A stretch of DNA of 64,000 nucleotides from Clostridium thermobutyricum (GCA_016842005.1 JAENYD010000010.1:29071-93070), one strand, 5' to 3'; shown: positions 52,804-62,270, counted from the stretch's first letter. Numbers and translations: made by a program. The notes: generated by a model from the sequence alone, not told the origin.

Positions 52804-52880
52804 AAAATTTGCTTTTATTTGTCCATGGGATGCAGGTAATATGGCCGAAAGCAAAAAAGGACACGGGTTCCATGTCCTTC

Positions 52881-53123
52881 TCAGTACTCCACCAGGTTGA
52901 CGGCAACACTCCTGATACCATTGCATCCTTTGCAGAAAAATACATGCAGGCACTGGTCACCGGATACCCCGTCAATCATCCGGGTTACATGCATATCAAG
53001 ATAAGGGCTGTAATCATCGTAATACTCCTGGATGGCCCCGCAGTTTTCCATAATCTCACCGCATCTGCGGCATCTTACTTCGGGCTGATCCAATCCATTG
53101 CAGAGGGGGCACAGATATTCCAT
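52881..53123 (-). CDS. Small zinc-ribbon-like protein
   Basis: 80 residues. Two CxxC pairs at the N-terminus (CPLCNG and CRRCGE) and a later CKGC with a further Cys (GDQCLHVFFCKGC) suggest one or two zinc ribbons. Gene family unknown to me. It is convergent with the structured RNA, about 80 bp beyond the RNA's end, and 80 bp downstream of the radical SAM gene on the same strand. Confidence 0.75.
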   Translation of the reverse strand: MEYLCPLCNGLDQPEVRCRRCGEIMENCGAIQEYYDDYSPYLDMHVTRMIDGVSGDQCLHVFFCKGCNGIRSVAVNLVEY

Positions 53124-53205
53124 AAACTCCTCTCCTTCACCGGATGCTATTAAGTATTGTGACCAGGAGCTTATGTAAATATTACTCCCCGGTGATTAAA
53201 TATCT

Positions 53206-54966
53206 CTATTCATTGATGTCTACTTCTATAACTCTGGCCCTGTCCCGGATTTTGTCCCTGTCCATGTAATCGAAAAGTAAGACTATCTTATCCCTGCCTT
53301 CCATATCCCTGTATTCGTCCAGGGCCTTCAGTCCACGGGGATCAAATACTTCGAAATGCACCATTTTGTAAATGTTTTTGGAAGGCAAATGCCGGTATCC
53401 GGGAAGATATTTTTCGAGATTTTCCGTATTGTTGAGAAAATCGTAGCATCTCTGTTTGAAATGGAGAAACTCCAGCTTTTTCAGCGGCCGGGGCAGTACC
53501 AGCGCCCTTTCCCTTAGAAGAAAATCCAGTTTCATAATCTCATTAACCGTTAAAGAAGGTAACCCCAAATGACCGGTCAGGTAATCATACAGCAAGGCAT
53601 ACATGTTTTTCAGACTGTGCCTTGACCTGTGCAGGCCCTTTTCTTCCCAGTACCCGGCCAGCCGGTCGTAGAAACCGAAAGGCCCTTTGGAATACTGCTG
53701 AACCGCATATCTGATAATATTGTCAAACCTGTGGCTGTTATAGAAATATTCCAGTACTTCTTCAATCAGCTTAAGCCGCAGCATTTCAGGGTAGCTTATC
53801 CATTTATTGCTCAGCACTTCATAAGGCGGCTCGGTGGTATACACATAACCGTACTCCTTTTCCTTCTTTCTTATGCCCGAACCTTTAATAAGCTTCAAAA
53901 AACCCAGCTGCAGCATATCCGGCCCTGCACCGTAAACATCGTCAAAGGATCTGGCGAAAGATGCCATATCCTCTCCGGGCAGCCCTGCAATAAGGTCCAG
54001 GTGCTGGTGGATGTTGCCGCCCTCCTTGACCCTTTTCACATTCTCAAACAGCCGGGGGAGGTCAGATTTGCGGCGTATCTCCTTCAGTACCTCCCGGTTG
54101 GTGGTCTGCACTCCTATTTCGAACTGAAAAAAGCCGGCAGGGGCAGCCTTCAGCATCTGCAGCAGTTCTTCATTCAGGAGGTCCGCAGATATCTCAAAAT
54201 GGAAGGCAGTCCTCCCTCCTTTGTCCAGGAGGAAGCGGAAAATCTGTGCCGCAAATCCGGGATTACAGTTAAAAGTCCTGTCAACAAACTTCACCTGCGG
54301 CACTCTCATATCTATCAGCCTTTCCAAGTCTCTCTTAACTCTTTCAATAGAGAAAAACCTTACCCCCCTGAAAGTCGAGGACAAACAGTACTGGCACTCG
54401 AAAGGACATCCCCTAGAAGCCTCATAGTACACAATCCTGTTTTCGAAACTTTCTTCGACAGAATAGGGAAAGGGAATGCTATCCAGGTCCTCTATCAGGG
54501 GTCTGTCGGGATTTTCCCTGATCCCGCCTTTTTCCCGGTATGTTATGCCATCAATCTTCTCCAGACGGCCTTTCCCCTCTGCAAGATATTCTATAAGCTC
54601 TTTGAACCCTGCTTCTCCTTCGCCCCTCACGATGTAATCAATAAAGTCATTATCATTCATCAGAGGGATGCTTTCAAAGGTTACCTCCGGGCCCCCCAGT
54701 ATTATGGTCACTTCCTTCATGACCTGCTTCAGCCTCCGGGCCACTGTCAGGGTTTCATTTATATTCCATATGTATGTTGAAAAGGCTATAATATCCGCCT
54801 TCTCCCTGTATATTTCCCCGGTAATAAATTCAAGGGTATCATTTATGGTGAACTCCCTCAAATCCATCTGCCACGGTTTGTCTGCACAGTAGGCCCTTAA
54901 ATATCGAAGGGCAAGGGAACTGTGTATGAACTTGGAGTTCAGGGTGGTAAGCAGTATTCTTTTCAT
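53206..54966 (-). CDS. B12-binding-domain radical SAM protein (DUF4080 type)
   Basis: 586 residues. N-terminal cobalamin-binding-like Rossmann domain (1-140; ILLTTLNSKFIHSSLALRYL, IILGGPEVTFESIP), central radical SAM domain with cluster motif CPFECQYCLSS at about 190 and a GLPGED strand, and a C-terminal DUF4080-like domain. Family members are predicted methyltransferases or related enzymes; the reaction is unknown. Two cobalamin riboswitches elsewhere in the window show that the cell tracks B12. Confidence 0.9.
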   Translation of the reverse strand: MKRILLTTLNSKFIHSSLALRYLRAYCADKPWQMDLREFTINDTLEFITGEIYREKADIIAFSTYIWNINETLTVARRLKQVMKEVTIILGGPEVTFESIPLMNDNDFIDYIVRGEGEAGFKELIEYLAEGKGRLEKIDGITYREKGGIRENPDRPLIEDLDSIPFPYSVEESFENRIVYYEASRGCPFECQYCLSSTFRGVRFFSIERVKRDLERLIDMRVPQVKFVDRTFNCNPGFAAQIFRFLLDKGGRTAFHFEISADLLNEELLQMLKAAPAGFFQFEIGVQTTNREVLKEIRRKSDLPRLFENVKRVKEGGNIHQHLDLIAGLPGEDMASFARSFDDVYGAGPDMLQLGFLKLIKGSGIRKKEKEYGYVYTTEPPYEVLSNKWISYPEMLRLKLIEEVLEYFYNSHRFDNIIRYAVQQYSKGPFGFYDRLAGYWEEKGLHRSRHSLKNMYALLYDYLTGHLGLPSLTVNEIMKLDFLLRERALVLPRPLKKLEFLHFKQRCYDFLNNTENLEKYLPGYRHLPSKNIYKMVHFEVFDPRGLKALDEYRDMEGRDKIVLLFDYMDRDKIRDRARVIEVDINE

Positions 54967-55069
54967 TCTTTTCCCTCCACCGGTTCTAATGGTAGATTTC
55001 CTCTCTCACAGTGAATGATGTCATATGTATATTATACCACTCATCTCCCTGGCTACCCCTACCCTTATC

Positions 55070-56128
55070 CTAATTATATTCCTGTTTTTGAATCCCCATT
55101 TCTTCAAAGGTTTTCATTTCCCTGATCATGGCACCGGCTGCCTCAATCAACTGGAAGGCCAGAGCAGCACCGCTTCCTTCCCCCAGCCTCATATTCATGT
55201 GGAGATACGGCTCCATCCCCAGCCTGTCCAATACGATGCCGCAAGCCGCCTCCGCCGATATGTGGGAAGGAAACATGAAATCCGTAGCCAAAGAAGCCAT
55301 CCTGACCGCTGCAAGGGCGGCCACCGATGATATAAAACCGTCAATTATAACAGGCACCCTTTTATAAGCCGCCCCCAGGAAAATCCCTGCCATTCCCGCA
55401 ATATCCAGACCACCCACTTTGCTGATGACATCTATTACGTCCTTTTTGTCCGGCTTATTAACGTCAATTGCCAGGCGTATCATTTCAACCTTATGCCTGA
55501 GGCCTTCGTCATCCAATCCCGCCCCCCTTCCGGTTACCTCTTCGGGGGTCAGGTCTTCCAGTACCGCAAGCACTGCACTGCTGGTCGTGGTATTGCCTAT
55601 GCCCACCTCACCGGCAGCAATTATATTAATGCCTGATTCCACCGCTTCAAACACCGATTTGATCCCGGTTTCCACTGCCTGTATGGCCTGCTCCCTAGTC
55701 ATGGCAGGACCCCGGGTCATATTGTTGGTACCCTTCATTATCTTCTTGTTTTCAATGCCTTCACAGCACAATTCCTCTTTTATACCCAGGTCAATAACCT
55801 TTAGCTGCGCCCCGGCGAGTTTTGAGAATACGCTTATGCCGGCAATCCCGAGGACCATACATCTTGCGATTATAGCACTGACTTCCTGGGGATAGGCTGC
55901 AACATTGGCATCACAGACACCATTATCTGCAGCCATTACTATAACCATCTTTTTGTCAACTTCCGGGTAAAGGTTTCCGGTTATACCCGAAAGCCTGACA
56001 GCAATATCCTCCAGCTTGCCGAGACTTCCCACCGGTTTTGTGAGATTATTCACCCTGTTCCTGGCCTCAATCATCCTTTCATTGTCCAGGGGTTTGATAC
56101 CTTCAAGGGTTTTCTGCAACAGATTCAT
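55070..56128 (-). CDS. cobT: Nicotinate-nucleotide-dimethylbenzimidazole phosphoribosyltransferase
   Basis: 352 residues, standard length. Makes alpha-ribazole phosphate, the lower-ligand nucleotide of cobalamin. Conserved NLTKPVGSLGKLEDIAVRLS, VMAADNGVCDANVAAYPQEV and the active-site region AGEVGIGNTTTSSAVLAVL (with the late catalytic Glu). Controlled by the cobalamin riboswitch 180 bp upstream. Confidence 0.96.
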   Translation of the reverse strand: MNLLQKTLEGIKPLDNERMIEARNRVNNLTKPVGSLGKLEDIAVRLSGITGNLYPEVDKKMVIVMAADNGVCDANVAAYPQEVSAIIARCMVLGIAGISVFSKLAGAQLKVIDLGIKEELCCEGIENKKIMKGTNNMTRGPAMTREQAIQAVETGIKSVFEAVESGINIIAAGEVGIGNTTTSSAVLAVLEDLTPEEVTGRGAGLDDEGLRHKVEMIRLAIDVNKPDKKDVIDVISKVGGLDIAGMAGIFLGAAYKRVPVIIDGFISSVAALAAVRMASLATDFMFPSHISAEAACGIVLDRLGMEPYLHMNMRLGEGSGAALAFQLIEAAGAMIREMKTFEEMGIQKQEYN

Positions 56129-56305
56129 TGAGATTCCTCCTTTAGAATAATAGTATCACTGCCATCGGATAATCATTATAGATGACCGCCCGGAAACTGC
56201 CTAAGCCGGTTTTTTTCCATCTATAACCGGTAAAAACGGCAGCACACAAAAAGTCCACAGCTCATTGGAGCTGTGGACTTTACCGTCACCCACAAGCAAA
56301 CAGTT

Positions 56306-56486
56306 CAACAGGCAGGTCTCCTGGCTCTTGCATCATCATCCCCGTTCCAGCCTTCCCGGGCCATACAGCCGGTGGCACAAACGGAACGGCACTCCGCAAT
56401 TACAGTGGCGGGTCCGCCCGGGACTTTCACCCGGTTCCCTATTCTCCCCTGACACAGGGGCACCTGTATCCCTATTAATATTAACA
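56306..56486 (-). promoter_or_regulatory. Cobalamin riboswitch of cobT
   Basis: The minus strand has the B12-box elements: ATACAGGTGCCCCTG, GGGAACCGGGTGAAAGTCCC, GGGCGGACCCGCCACTGTAA, and GAGCCAGGAGACCTGCCTG at the 3' end. Directly upstream of cobT on the same strand. Confidence 0.97.
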
Positions 56487-56528
56487 TCTATCCGTCTTCA
56501 ACCATTATAATAGTTTTTGAAAGACATA

Positions 56529-56795
56529 TCAATACCCTTTCATTCTTGCCAGTATATCCACAATTTCTGCCAGTGTCTTCTCATCGGCATTTATCATGGT
56601 AACAAACTTGTTATCCCCGCCTGTATAAACATTGGTGAAACTCCCGCTATAATCGAAAACACTGAAACTTCCGGAATATATTATAGCATCTATGGGCTCC
56701 CGGGTATCATCCATGTCTACCACCGCGTATCCCTGGCCTTCAACCGTTTCCTTCCCTTCATCCAGACCCTTCTGCACAGCAATCTTCTTGTACAT
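56529..56795 (-). CDS. YkuS/UPF0180-type small protein
   Basis: 88 residues. Begins KKIAVQKGLDEGKETVEGQG and continues YAVVDM, the UPF0180 (YkuS) start, followed by a DAIIYSGSF strand and a SFTNVYTGGDNKF loop. Function unknown. It ends close to the 5' end of the cobT riboswitch. Confidence 0.7.
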   Translation of the reverse strand: MYKKIAVQKGLDEGKETVEGQGYAVVDMDDTREPIDAIIYSGSFSVFDYSGSFTNVYTGGDNKFVTMINADEKTLAEIVDILARMKGY

Positions 56796-57028
56796 GTCAT
56801 CGCCTCCACAGTTTATCAGGTTTGCTGCTTAATACAAAGTTTTCTGTATGTTCTGCCTTTATCGTGCGAAATAAGGTCTGTTTTATGCAGAAGGCCCAGA
56901 TCCCTTCACTGCAGGGCTCAGAATAACCTGGAGAATATTTCAGCTATTCTGTGACTTTGCAACAATATGTGTAGAATCAGACCATATCATTTGCCAGCAG
57001 ACAAGTCCCTGTCCCTTTGTCTGGGGAT

Positions 57029-57550
57029 TTAGCCGAGAAAATCATATTTCTTGGATAATGCCCTCAGTACGGTTATCGCCAGCAGACCGCCGATAACAGC
57101 AGTAACAAGCTGGGGCCAGCTGAACATCAGGCTGAGCATCGCTACTGCCGGTCCGGGTACTACGAATATCCTCACCGACATCATCACAAGCCCGTAAAGT
57201 ACAAGAGCCTTTACCACAGAGGACGATACAACAGCCATCACTTTGTGGTTTTTGTAGAGCCAGCCGAACAAAAGGACCAGTACGGCATTGCCCCCGGCAA
57301 CCACGGGCACCAGCCAGATAAAATTGATATGCTGCTGCAGGAACGCAATAATGGGCGCAGCAATACTTATTATTATTCCTCCCCAGATACCCACTACCAC
57401 GGATGACACTGCAAGAGAAGCATTGACAAGACTCCCTATAATAAAGTTGGACCCCAGGGGGGGTAATGAAATCAAAGGCCTCAGCATCTGGAACATCACC
57501 GTCAGCGCCAGAAGCAGGGCTGTTCTGGTAATAAATTTCAAATTCTTCAT
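57029..57550 (-). CDS. ECF transporter S component
   Basis: 173 residues from the ATG at 57550 (GAGGAGGAT site). Six hydrophobic segments; the N-terminal TRTALLLALTVMFQMLRPL and GSLVNASLAVSSVVVGIWGG fit energy-coupling-factor S components, which bind a vitamin or cofactor precursor with high affinity. The EcfA/T genes are not in the window. It follows the TM1266-type regulator by about 40 bp and shares its leader. Substrate unknown. Confidence 0.82.
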   Translation of the reverse strand: MKNLKFITRTALLLALTVMFQMLRPLISLPPLGSNFIIGSLVNASLAVSSVVVGIWGGIIISIAAPIIAFLQQHINFIWLVPVVAGGNAVLVLLFGWLYKNHKVMAVVSSSVVKALVLYGLVMMSVRIFVVPGPAVAMLSLMFSWPQLVTAVIGGLLAITVLRALSKKYDFLG

Positions 57551-57590
57551 GGTTATCCTCCTCACAATTTTTATATAAGCGACTTCATCA

Positions 57591-57848
57591 TCAGTCCAGT
57601 TCCTTTCTGGAAATGGAGGTTTTCACCGTAACTCCCTCAATATTACCCAGCTTTCCTGTAAGGCTGTTTATTTCATCCAGGGTTCCAAGGACAGTAATGG
57701 AAATAACCGACATATCCTCTTCGTTAAAAGGAATGCCCATGCGCCCCCTTATAATATGTTTGTAATTTGAGACTATCTGGTTGAATTCCATCTGGGACCT
57801 GCGGGGCTCCTCCAGTACCGCACCGATAACCGCAATCCTCTTCTTCAT
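57591..57848 (-). CDS. TM1266-type iron-only hydrogenase system regulator
   Basis: 85 residues, ACT/NikR-C-like ferredoxin fold: KRIAVIGAVLEEPRRSQMEF, then NYKHIIRGRMGIPFNEEDM and ISITVLGTLDEINSLTGKLG. Small proteins of this family accompany [FeFe]-hydrogenase and HydEFG genes; their mechanism is not established. Here it heads an operon with an ECF S component behind a riboswitch-like leader. Confidence 0.85.
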   Translation of the reverse strand: MKKRIAVIGAVLEEPRRSQMEFNQIVSNYKHIIRGRMGIPFNEEDMSVISITVLGTLDEINSLTGKLGNIEGVTVKTSISRKELD

Positions 57849-57875
57849 CCTGCCACCATCACTCCTTCTTCTTCA

Positions 57876-57905
57876 AATCAAAAAACTCCCGCCGAATCGG
57901 GAGTC
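57876..57905 (-). terminator. Leader terminator before the TM1266-type gene
   Basis: Minus strand ACTCCCG-ATTCGG-CGGGAGT followed by T5G. It ends about 30 bp before the regulator gene, so it must be bypassed for expression. The upstream leader contains AAGGGAGT, which could pair with the ACTCCC arm as an antiterminator. Confidence 0.9.
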
Positions 57906-58095
57906 AGAAGCGCATTTGCATTGAGGCGCCGGACAGCGCCAGTCCCAACTCCCTTTCAGGCCAGTTAAATACTTACCCGTCAGGTATCAGTCCTTATGGA
58001 GTGAAATCTCCACTGATGAAAGTTCCATTAGCCAATAATCCTGTTTATGAACAGGTGTCTCAAGAACCTGTCTCGAAACACCTGATATTGTTTCT
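57906..58095 (-). promoter_or_regulatory. Structured leader RNA, riboswitch-like, class unidentified
   Basis: On the minus strand: a 14-bp hairpin CAGGTGTTTCGAGA / TCTTGAGACACCTG (58052-58084); then AACTTTCA pairing with TGAAAG around an ATCAG/CTGAT arm topped by TGGAG/CTCCA and a small ACC/GGGT hairpin; then GTTGGGACTGGCGC and GGCGCC; then the terminator. It has its own promoter and no ORF. It does not match the FMN, cobalamin, TPP, SAM, lysine, glycine, purine or T-box consensus as I know them. Confidence 0.65.
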
Positions 58096-58101
58096 GTTAA
58101 T

Positions 58102-58130
58102 AAAATACCAAACCAATGGATATTTGTCAA
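58102..58130 (-). promoter_or_regulatory. Promoter of the TM1266/ECF leader
   Basis: Minus strand -35 TTGACA, 17-bp spacer, -10 TATTTT. It lies inside the gap after selU and starts transcription near 58095. Confidence 0.75.
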
Positions 58131-58167
58131 TTCTTAGTTTTATTTATGCAGAAACCTGGCGGATAAT

Positions 58168-59202
58168 TCACTGAAATGTCCTTTCAAGAAATACTTCTAT
58201 CTCCCGGGCACACTGCTGTATATCACGGCTGCTGAGGACCAGTGAATAGTCATACCTTTTCTCTGAATGATGGTATTTGGCATCATAATGGTCCATCAGC
58301 AGTATCCTTGTTATTTCCCTGTAATCCCTGGTGCGGAGCAGTTCCAGAAGTGTCTCGGTTTTCCTCCTGCCCAGCTCTCCTTCCAGCCTTTCAATAGCCT
58401 CCTGTATTTCTCCTACAACTTTTTTTTCATCCTGTATCTCCACGTATTCCTTCACGATTCTGTCCACCCGTTCCTCAACCGATGCCTCCACCAGAATGTG
58501 AATACCTTCCCGCATTCTCTTTACAAGGGCTTTGGGGAGGTATACCTTTCCTACTCTGGGGCTCTCAGATTCGACTATTATATATCCTTCCCGGATTTCC
58601 CTGAGCCTGTTGAAGAGCAGCCCCTCAAAGACCTTCTGACTCCTGGGCTTGCCCAGTCCCACCGTTCCAAAAATAGAGCCCCTGCTGTTGGCCATGTACT
58701 CAAGGTCAACCGAGGGAAACCCTTTCCCCCGCAGCAGCTTCAGCAGTTCGGTTTTACCCGCACCGGTATTCCCATGTATAACCACAACCTTCTTACTGTT
58801 TATAAGACTGTCCAGGTTGTCCAGGATATATCTCCTGTAAGCCTTGTATCCTCCTTCAAGCTGGTGTACCCTGTGTCCTATGGAAGCCAGCAGTTCCACC
58901 AGGGAACGGCTGCGCATTCCTCCCCGGGCACAATACATGACAAGTTCCTTCCCCTTCAACTCTTCCCTTTCAACTGCATCGTAAATACCGGTTAGTTTTG
59001 AAGATACAATCTCTATACCCTTTCGCCGGGCTTCCCTGCTCCCCGACTGCTTATAAAGGGTGCCTATCAGTACCCTTTCTTCATCATCCAGAACGGGTAT
59101 GTTAATGGCACCGGGTATGGCGCTTTCTTCGTATTCCCCCGGAGACCGGACGTCTATCAGAATATAGTCGTTCTTCAGTGCTTCTTCCACATTCATGTCC
59201 AT
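58168..59202 (-). CDS. selU: tRNA 2-selenouridine synthase
   Basis: 344 residues. N-terminal rhodanese domain with catalytic Cys in VMYCARGGMRSRSLVELL, then a P-loop domain (VVIHGNTGAGKTELLKLL) as in MnmH/SelU. Replaces sulfur by selenium, via a geranylated intermediate, at the wobble uridine of tRNA-Lys, Glu and Gln. It implies selenophosphate synthetase (SelD) elsewhere in the genome. Confidence 0.94.
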   Translation of the reverse strand: MDMNVEEALKNDYILIDVRSPGEYEESAIPGAINIPVLDDEERVLIGTLYKQSGSREARRKGIEIVSSKLTGIYDAVEREELKGKELVMYCARGGMRSRSLVELLASIGHRVHQLEGGYKAYRRYILDNLDSLINSKKVVVIHGNTGAGKTELLKLLRGKGFPSVDLEYMANSRGSIFGTVGLGKPRSQKVFEGLLFNRLREIREGYIIVESESPRVGKVYLPKALVKRMREGIHILVEASVEERVDRIVKEYVEIQDEKKVVGEIQEAIERLEGELGRRKTETLLELLRTRDYREITRILLMDHYDAKYHHSEKRYDYSLVLSSRDIQQCAREIEVFLERTFQ

Positions 59203-59216
59203 CGCCTCTTTGAATA

Positions 59217-59250
59217 AAGCTTACAAGCCAGAGATCCACTCCGGCTTGTT
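59217..59250 (-). terminator. Terminator of the serA operon
   Basis: Minus strand ACAAGCCGGAG-TGGAT-CTCTGGCTTGT, an 11-bp stem with one wobble, about 25 bp after the serA stop. The T run is weak. Confidence 0.65.
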
Positions 59251-59275
59251 TCAATAAATATTATACCACAAAGGC

Positions 59276-60853
59276 CTATAGTTTTATCAGACGCACCTCT
59301 GTTACAAGGTCAACTTTTTCAAGCATTTTCAATAAATCTCTGGGCACCTCGCTGTCCACCGTAAGTACCATAAGAGCCTTCCCGCCTTTTACGTTCCTGC
59401 TTACCCGCATTGTTGCTATGTTTATCTTGTTGACCCCCATTATGGTACCCACGCACCCTATTACACCGGGCTTATCTTCATTCCTTACCAGCAGCATGTA
59501 GGAACTGGGCTCCACATCAATCTCATAGCCATTCAGTTCCACTATGCGGGGTTCTTCCCTGCCGAAGAGGGTGCCTGCCAGGGTAAAGACGCTGTCCCCA
59601 TTGTATATTGTTATATATATCAGATTTGTATACTGGCTTATGGTACTGTCCAGACTTTCTACAATCTCTATACCCCTGTTTTTGGCCAGCAGTTTGGCAT
59701 TTACGTAGTTCACCCGCTCCCTGATCACCGGCTCCAGCAATCCCTTTAAAAATGCACGGGTCAAGGTCTCGGTTTTGTATTCTGTAATTCCTCCGCTGTA
59801 TTTTATCTCAACCTTGCTGATGGACTTCTTCTCAAGCTGATAATAAACCTTGCCCAGCTTTTCTGCCAGAACAATATATGGTTTCAGGGCTTCCAGTTCC
59901 CTGTCCAGAAGGCTGGGCATATTTACCGCATTGGGAGCCAGTTTACCCTCCAGTACGTTGATTACCTGTCGTGCAATGCTGGTACCCACTTTATTCTGGG
60001 CTTCCACTGTGGATGCCCCCAGGTGGGGAGTTACGACCGTGTTTTCAAATTCGAAGAGGGGATTATCGGGACAGGGCTCGTTTTCAAAAACATCAATGGC
60101 AGCACTGGCAACTTTGCCTTTTTTCAGGGCATTGTACAGGGCCTTTTCATCAATGATACCTCCCCTGGCTACATTCACCAGCCGTATACCGTCCCTGGCC
60201 ATCTCCAGCTCTTTCTCCCCGATCATACCCACAGTCTCTTCAGTCTTTGGGGTGTGGACGGTGATTATATCCGCCTCTTTCATCAGTTCTTCCAGGTTAT
60301 CCTTCTTTTCTACCCCCAGCAGTTTGAACCTTTCATTTGAAATGTAAGGGTCATACCCTATAACTTTCATGTTAAAGGCCTGCAGGCGGGTGGCCACCAG
60401 GCCTCCTATTCTCCCCAAACCGATTATGGCCACTGTTTTCCCGTTTAATTCATTGCCTTTAAACTGGTTCCTTCCCCACTGCCCCGACTTGATAAACTGG
60501 TTTGCCTGAGGGATATTCCTGCAGGAAGCCAGCAGCATTCCTATGGTATGCTCGGCAGCAGACACTGTATTGCTTTCAGGGGTGTTGACAACCATTATCC
60601 CTCTTCGTGTAGCAGCATCAAGATCGATATTGTCTATACCGTTCCCCGCCCGTCCCACTACTTTCAGATTTTCAGCAGCTTCCAGCAGTTCCTCATCTAT
60701 AACGGTAACACTTCTTACAATAATGCCATGATAATTCGTTATGATTTTCAGCAGTTCCTTCCGCTCGATATTAAATCTCACATCAACATCCGCATTTTCC
60801 TTCAGCATGTCAATGCCTGCCTGTGCAATTCTCTCGGTTATTATGACCTTCAT
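59276..60853 (-). CDS. serA: D-3-phosphoglycerate dehydrogenase
   Basis: 525 residues, the long (type I) form. NAD-binding GKTVAIIGLGRIGGLVATRL, catalytic Arg/Glu/His regions (LVNVARGGIIDEKALYNALK, TPHLGASTVEAQNKVG), an intervening domain and a C-terminal ACT domain (LLVRNEDKPGVIGCVGTIMG) that usually mediates serine feedback. First step of serine synthesis. It follows the aminotransferase by 5 bp. The T-box leader upstream covers both genes. Confidence 0.96.
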   Translation of the reverse strand: MKVIITERIAQAGIDMLKENADVDVRFNIERKELLKIITNYHGIIVRSVTVIDEELLEAAENLKVVGRAGNGIDNIDLDAATRRGIMVVNTPESNTVSAAEHTIGMLLASCRNIPQANQFIKSGQWGRNQFKGNELNGKTVAIIGLGRIGGLVATRLQAFNMKVIGYDPYISNERFKLLGVEKKDNLEELMKEADIITVHTPKTEETVGMIGEKELEMARDGIRLVNVARGGIIDEKALYNALKKGKVASAAIDVFENEPCPDNPLFEFENTVVTPHLGASTVEAQNKVGTSIARQVINVLEGKLAPNAVNMPSLLDRELEALKPYIVLAEKLGKVYYQLEKKSISKVEIKYSGGITEYKTETLTRAFLKGLLEPVIRERVNYVNAKLLAKNRGIEIVESLDSTISQYTNLIYITIYNGDSVFTLAGTLFGREEPRIVELNGYEIDVEPSSYMLLVRNEDKPGVIGCVGTIMGVNKINIATMRVSRNVKGGKALMVLTVDSEVPRDLLKMLEKVDLVTEVRLIKL

Positions 60854-60858
60854 AAATA

Positions 60859-62004
60859 CTACCTCCCCTGTTCAAATATTTCCCGTGCCCTGCTATATCC
60901 TTTTCCCTCCGGCAGCTTCATTCCAAGACGAATAAGGGTATCTTCCAGAGCTGCAATGGTTCTCAGTACATCTTTTCCGGATATGTATCCCATATGGGCT
61001 ATCCTGATTATTTTTCCCTTAAGGCTCCTGTTTCCACCGGCAATAATTATCCCGTGCCTGTCTTCCATGGTACGTATTATATCGGCGGCATCAATCCCGT
61101 CCGGTACCTTCAGGGCTGTCAGTGTATCCGAAAGGCAGTTCTCGTGGGCGAATAATTCAAGACCCATTGCCCTGGCACCTTCCCTGGTCATGGCGGCCAT
61201 ACGGCGGTGCCTTTCAAAAACCTTCGCCAGCCCTTCTTCCCGGATCATGGATAGTGCCTGTACAGAAGCATTGATAAGGTTGACCGCCGGTGTAAAAGGA
61301 TTCTGCGGGAATTCCTTATTCATGAAGTCCAGAGCTTTTATAAAGTCCCAGTAATGCCGTCCGGCATTTCTGTTGCTACGGGCTGCCTCCATGGCTCCGG
61401 GACTTACCGCCAGGAATGTCAGTCCCGGGGGACACATCAGTGCCTTCTGGGAAGAGGTAATCACCACATCTATCCCCCATTCCTCCGGCTTAACCTCCAT
61501 CCCGCCCAGGGAACTTACCGCATCAACAATATACAGAATTTCACGGTTTTTCAGCATCTCGCCTATTCCGGCAATATCATTGCAAACCCCGGTGGAGGTT
61601 TCATTGTGGGTTACTATAACCCCTTTGACACTGCTGTCCAGCCTGCTTTCTATCTGATCCACAGTTACACTCTTGCCCCAGGGTACTTCGACTTTTTCCA
61701 TTTCCAGTCCCATAGCCGAAACTATGTCGCCAAATCTGTCTCCGAAAACTCCACAGGAGACCAGGATTACTTTATCTCCAGGAGAAAAACAGTTTACTAT
61801 TGCCGCTTCCATCCCTCCAGTGCCCGATGCTGTAAAAGTAAGAACCGGATAACCGGTGGAAAATACATAACCAAGACCCTCATTGAGCTTCCTGTACATG
61901 TCTCCGTACTCCCGCTTCCTGTGGTGTACTGTCTGCCGGCCCAGGGCTTTTATCACCCGGGGGGGCAGAGGAGTAGGCCCCGGTGTCATGAGAAGTTTTT
62001 CCAT
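60859..62004 (-). CDS. Class V aminotransferase (serine-pyruvate / alanine-glyoxylate type)
   Basis: 381 residues from the ATG at 62004, set by GGAGGTATG. Class V PLP enzyme: LLMTPGPTPLPPRVIKALGR at the N-terminus, LTFTASGTGGMEAAIVNCF and Schiff-base lysine in VITSSQKALMCPPG. Coupled to serA under a T-box, it most likely serves as the phosphoserine aminotransferase, or makes glycine or serine by transamination. Such serA-aminotransferase pairs are common in clostridia and archaea. The exact substrate is inferred. Confidence 0.92.
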   Translation of the reverse strand: MEKLLMTPGPTPLPPRVIKALGRQTVHHRKREYGDMYRKLNEGLGYVFSTGYPVLTFTASGTGGMEAAIVNCFSPGDKVILVSCGVFGDRFGDIVSAMGLEMEKVEVPWGKSVTVDQIESRLDSSVKGVIVTHNETSTGVCNDIAGIGEMLKNREILYIVDAVSSLGGMEVKPEEWGIDVVITSSQKALMCPPGLTFLAVSPGAMEAARSNRNAGRHYWDFIKALDFMNKEFPQNPFTPAVNLINASVQALSMIREEGLAKVFERHRRMAAMTREGARAMGLELFAHENCLSDTLTALKVPDGIDAADIIRTMEDRHGIIIAGGNRSLKGKIIRIAHMGYISGKDVLRTIAALEDTLIRLGMKLPEGKGYSRAREIFEQGR

Positions 62005-62077
62005 ATTATCATACCTCCAGTACTGTTGTTCAGCCGCCATGCCCCATCGGGGTCGAAAAACAGGCCAATACAGTAAT

Positions 62078-62270
62078 ATTTATCCGATGGCTATCGCCGC
62101 TAATGCTCCCGTCCTGTCAGAGGGCAGGGGACACACCTGCTGAAGTCTTGGTATTCCTCTGCGGACAGGAATGTCCCCAACTAAAGATAAGCGACGTTAC
62201 ACCCCTGGATAACGTACCAGCTTCAGATGGTTTAAAGCTCCACTCGAAACCAGGAATACTGTTTATGTAT
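62078..62270. repeat. Dispersed repeat, copy B
   Basis: Plus strand starts TTTATCCGATGGCTATCGCC, shares the central ACACCTGCTGAAGTC and GACAGGAATGTCCCCAACT blocks with copy A, and ends CCCTGGATAACG, CTTCAGATGG, ACTGTTTATGTA. It lies between the T-box terminator and the aminotransferase gene, so it is part of the serA operon leader when the T-box reads through. No ORF. Confidence 0.85.

Noticed and set aside
57906..58095. Reading the TM1266/ECF leader as a TPP, ZTP or SAM riboswitch
   Set aside because: Fragments such as ACCTGACGGGTAA and GGGACTGGCG recall parts of these, but the other invariant blocks are absent.
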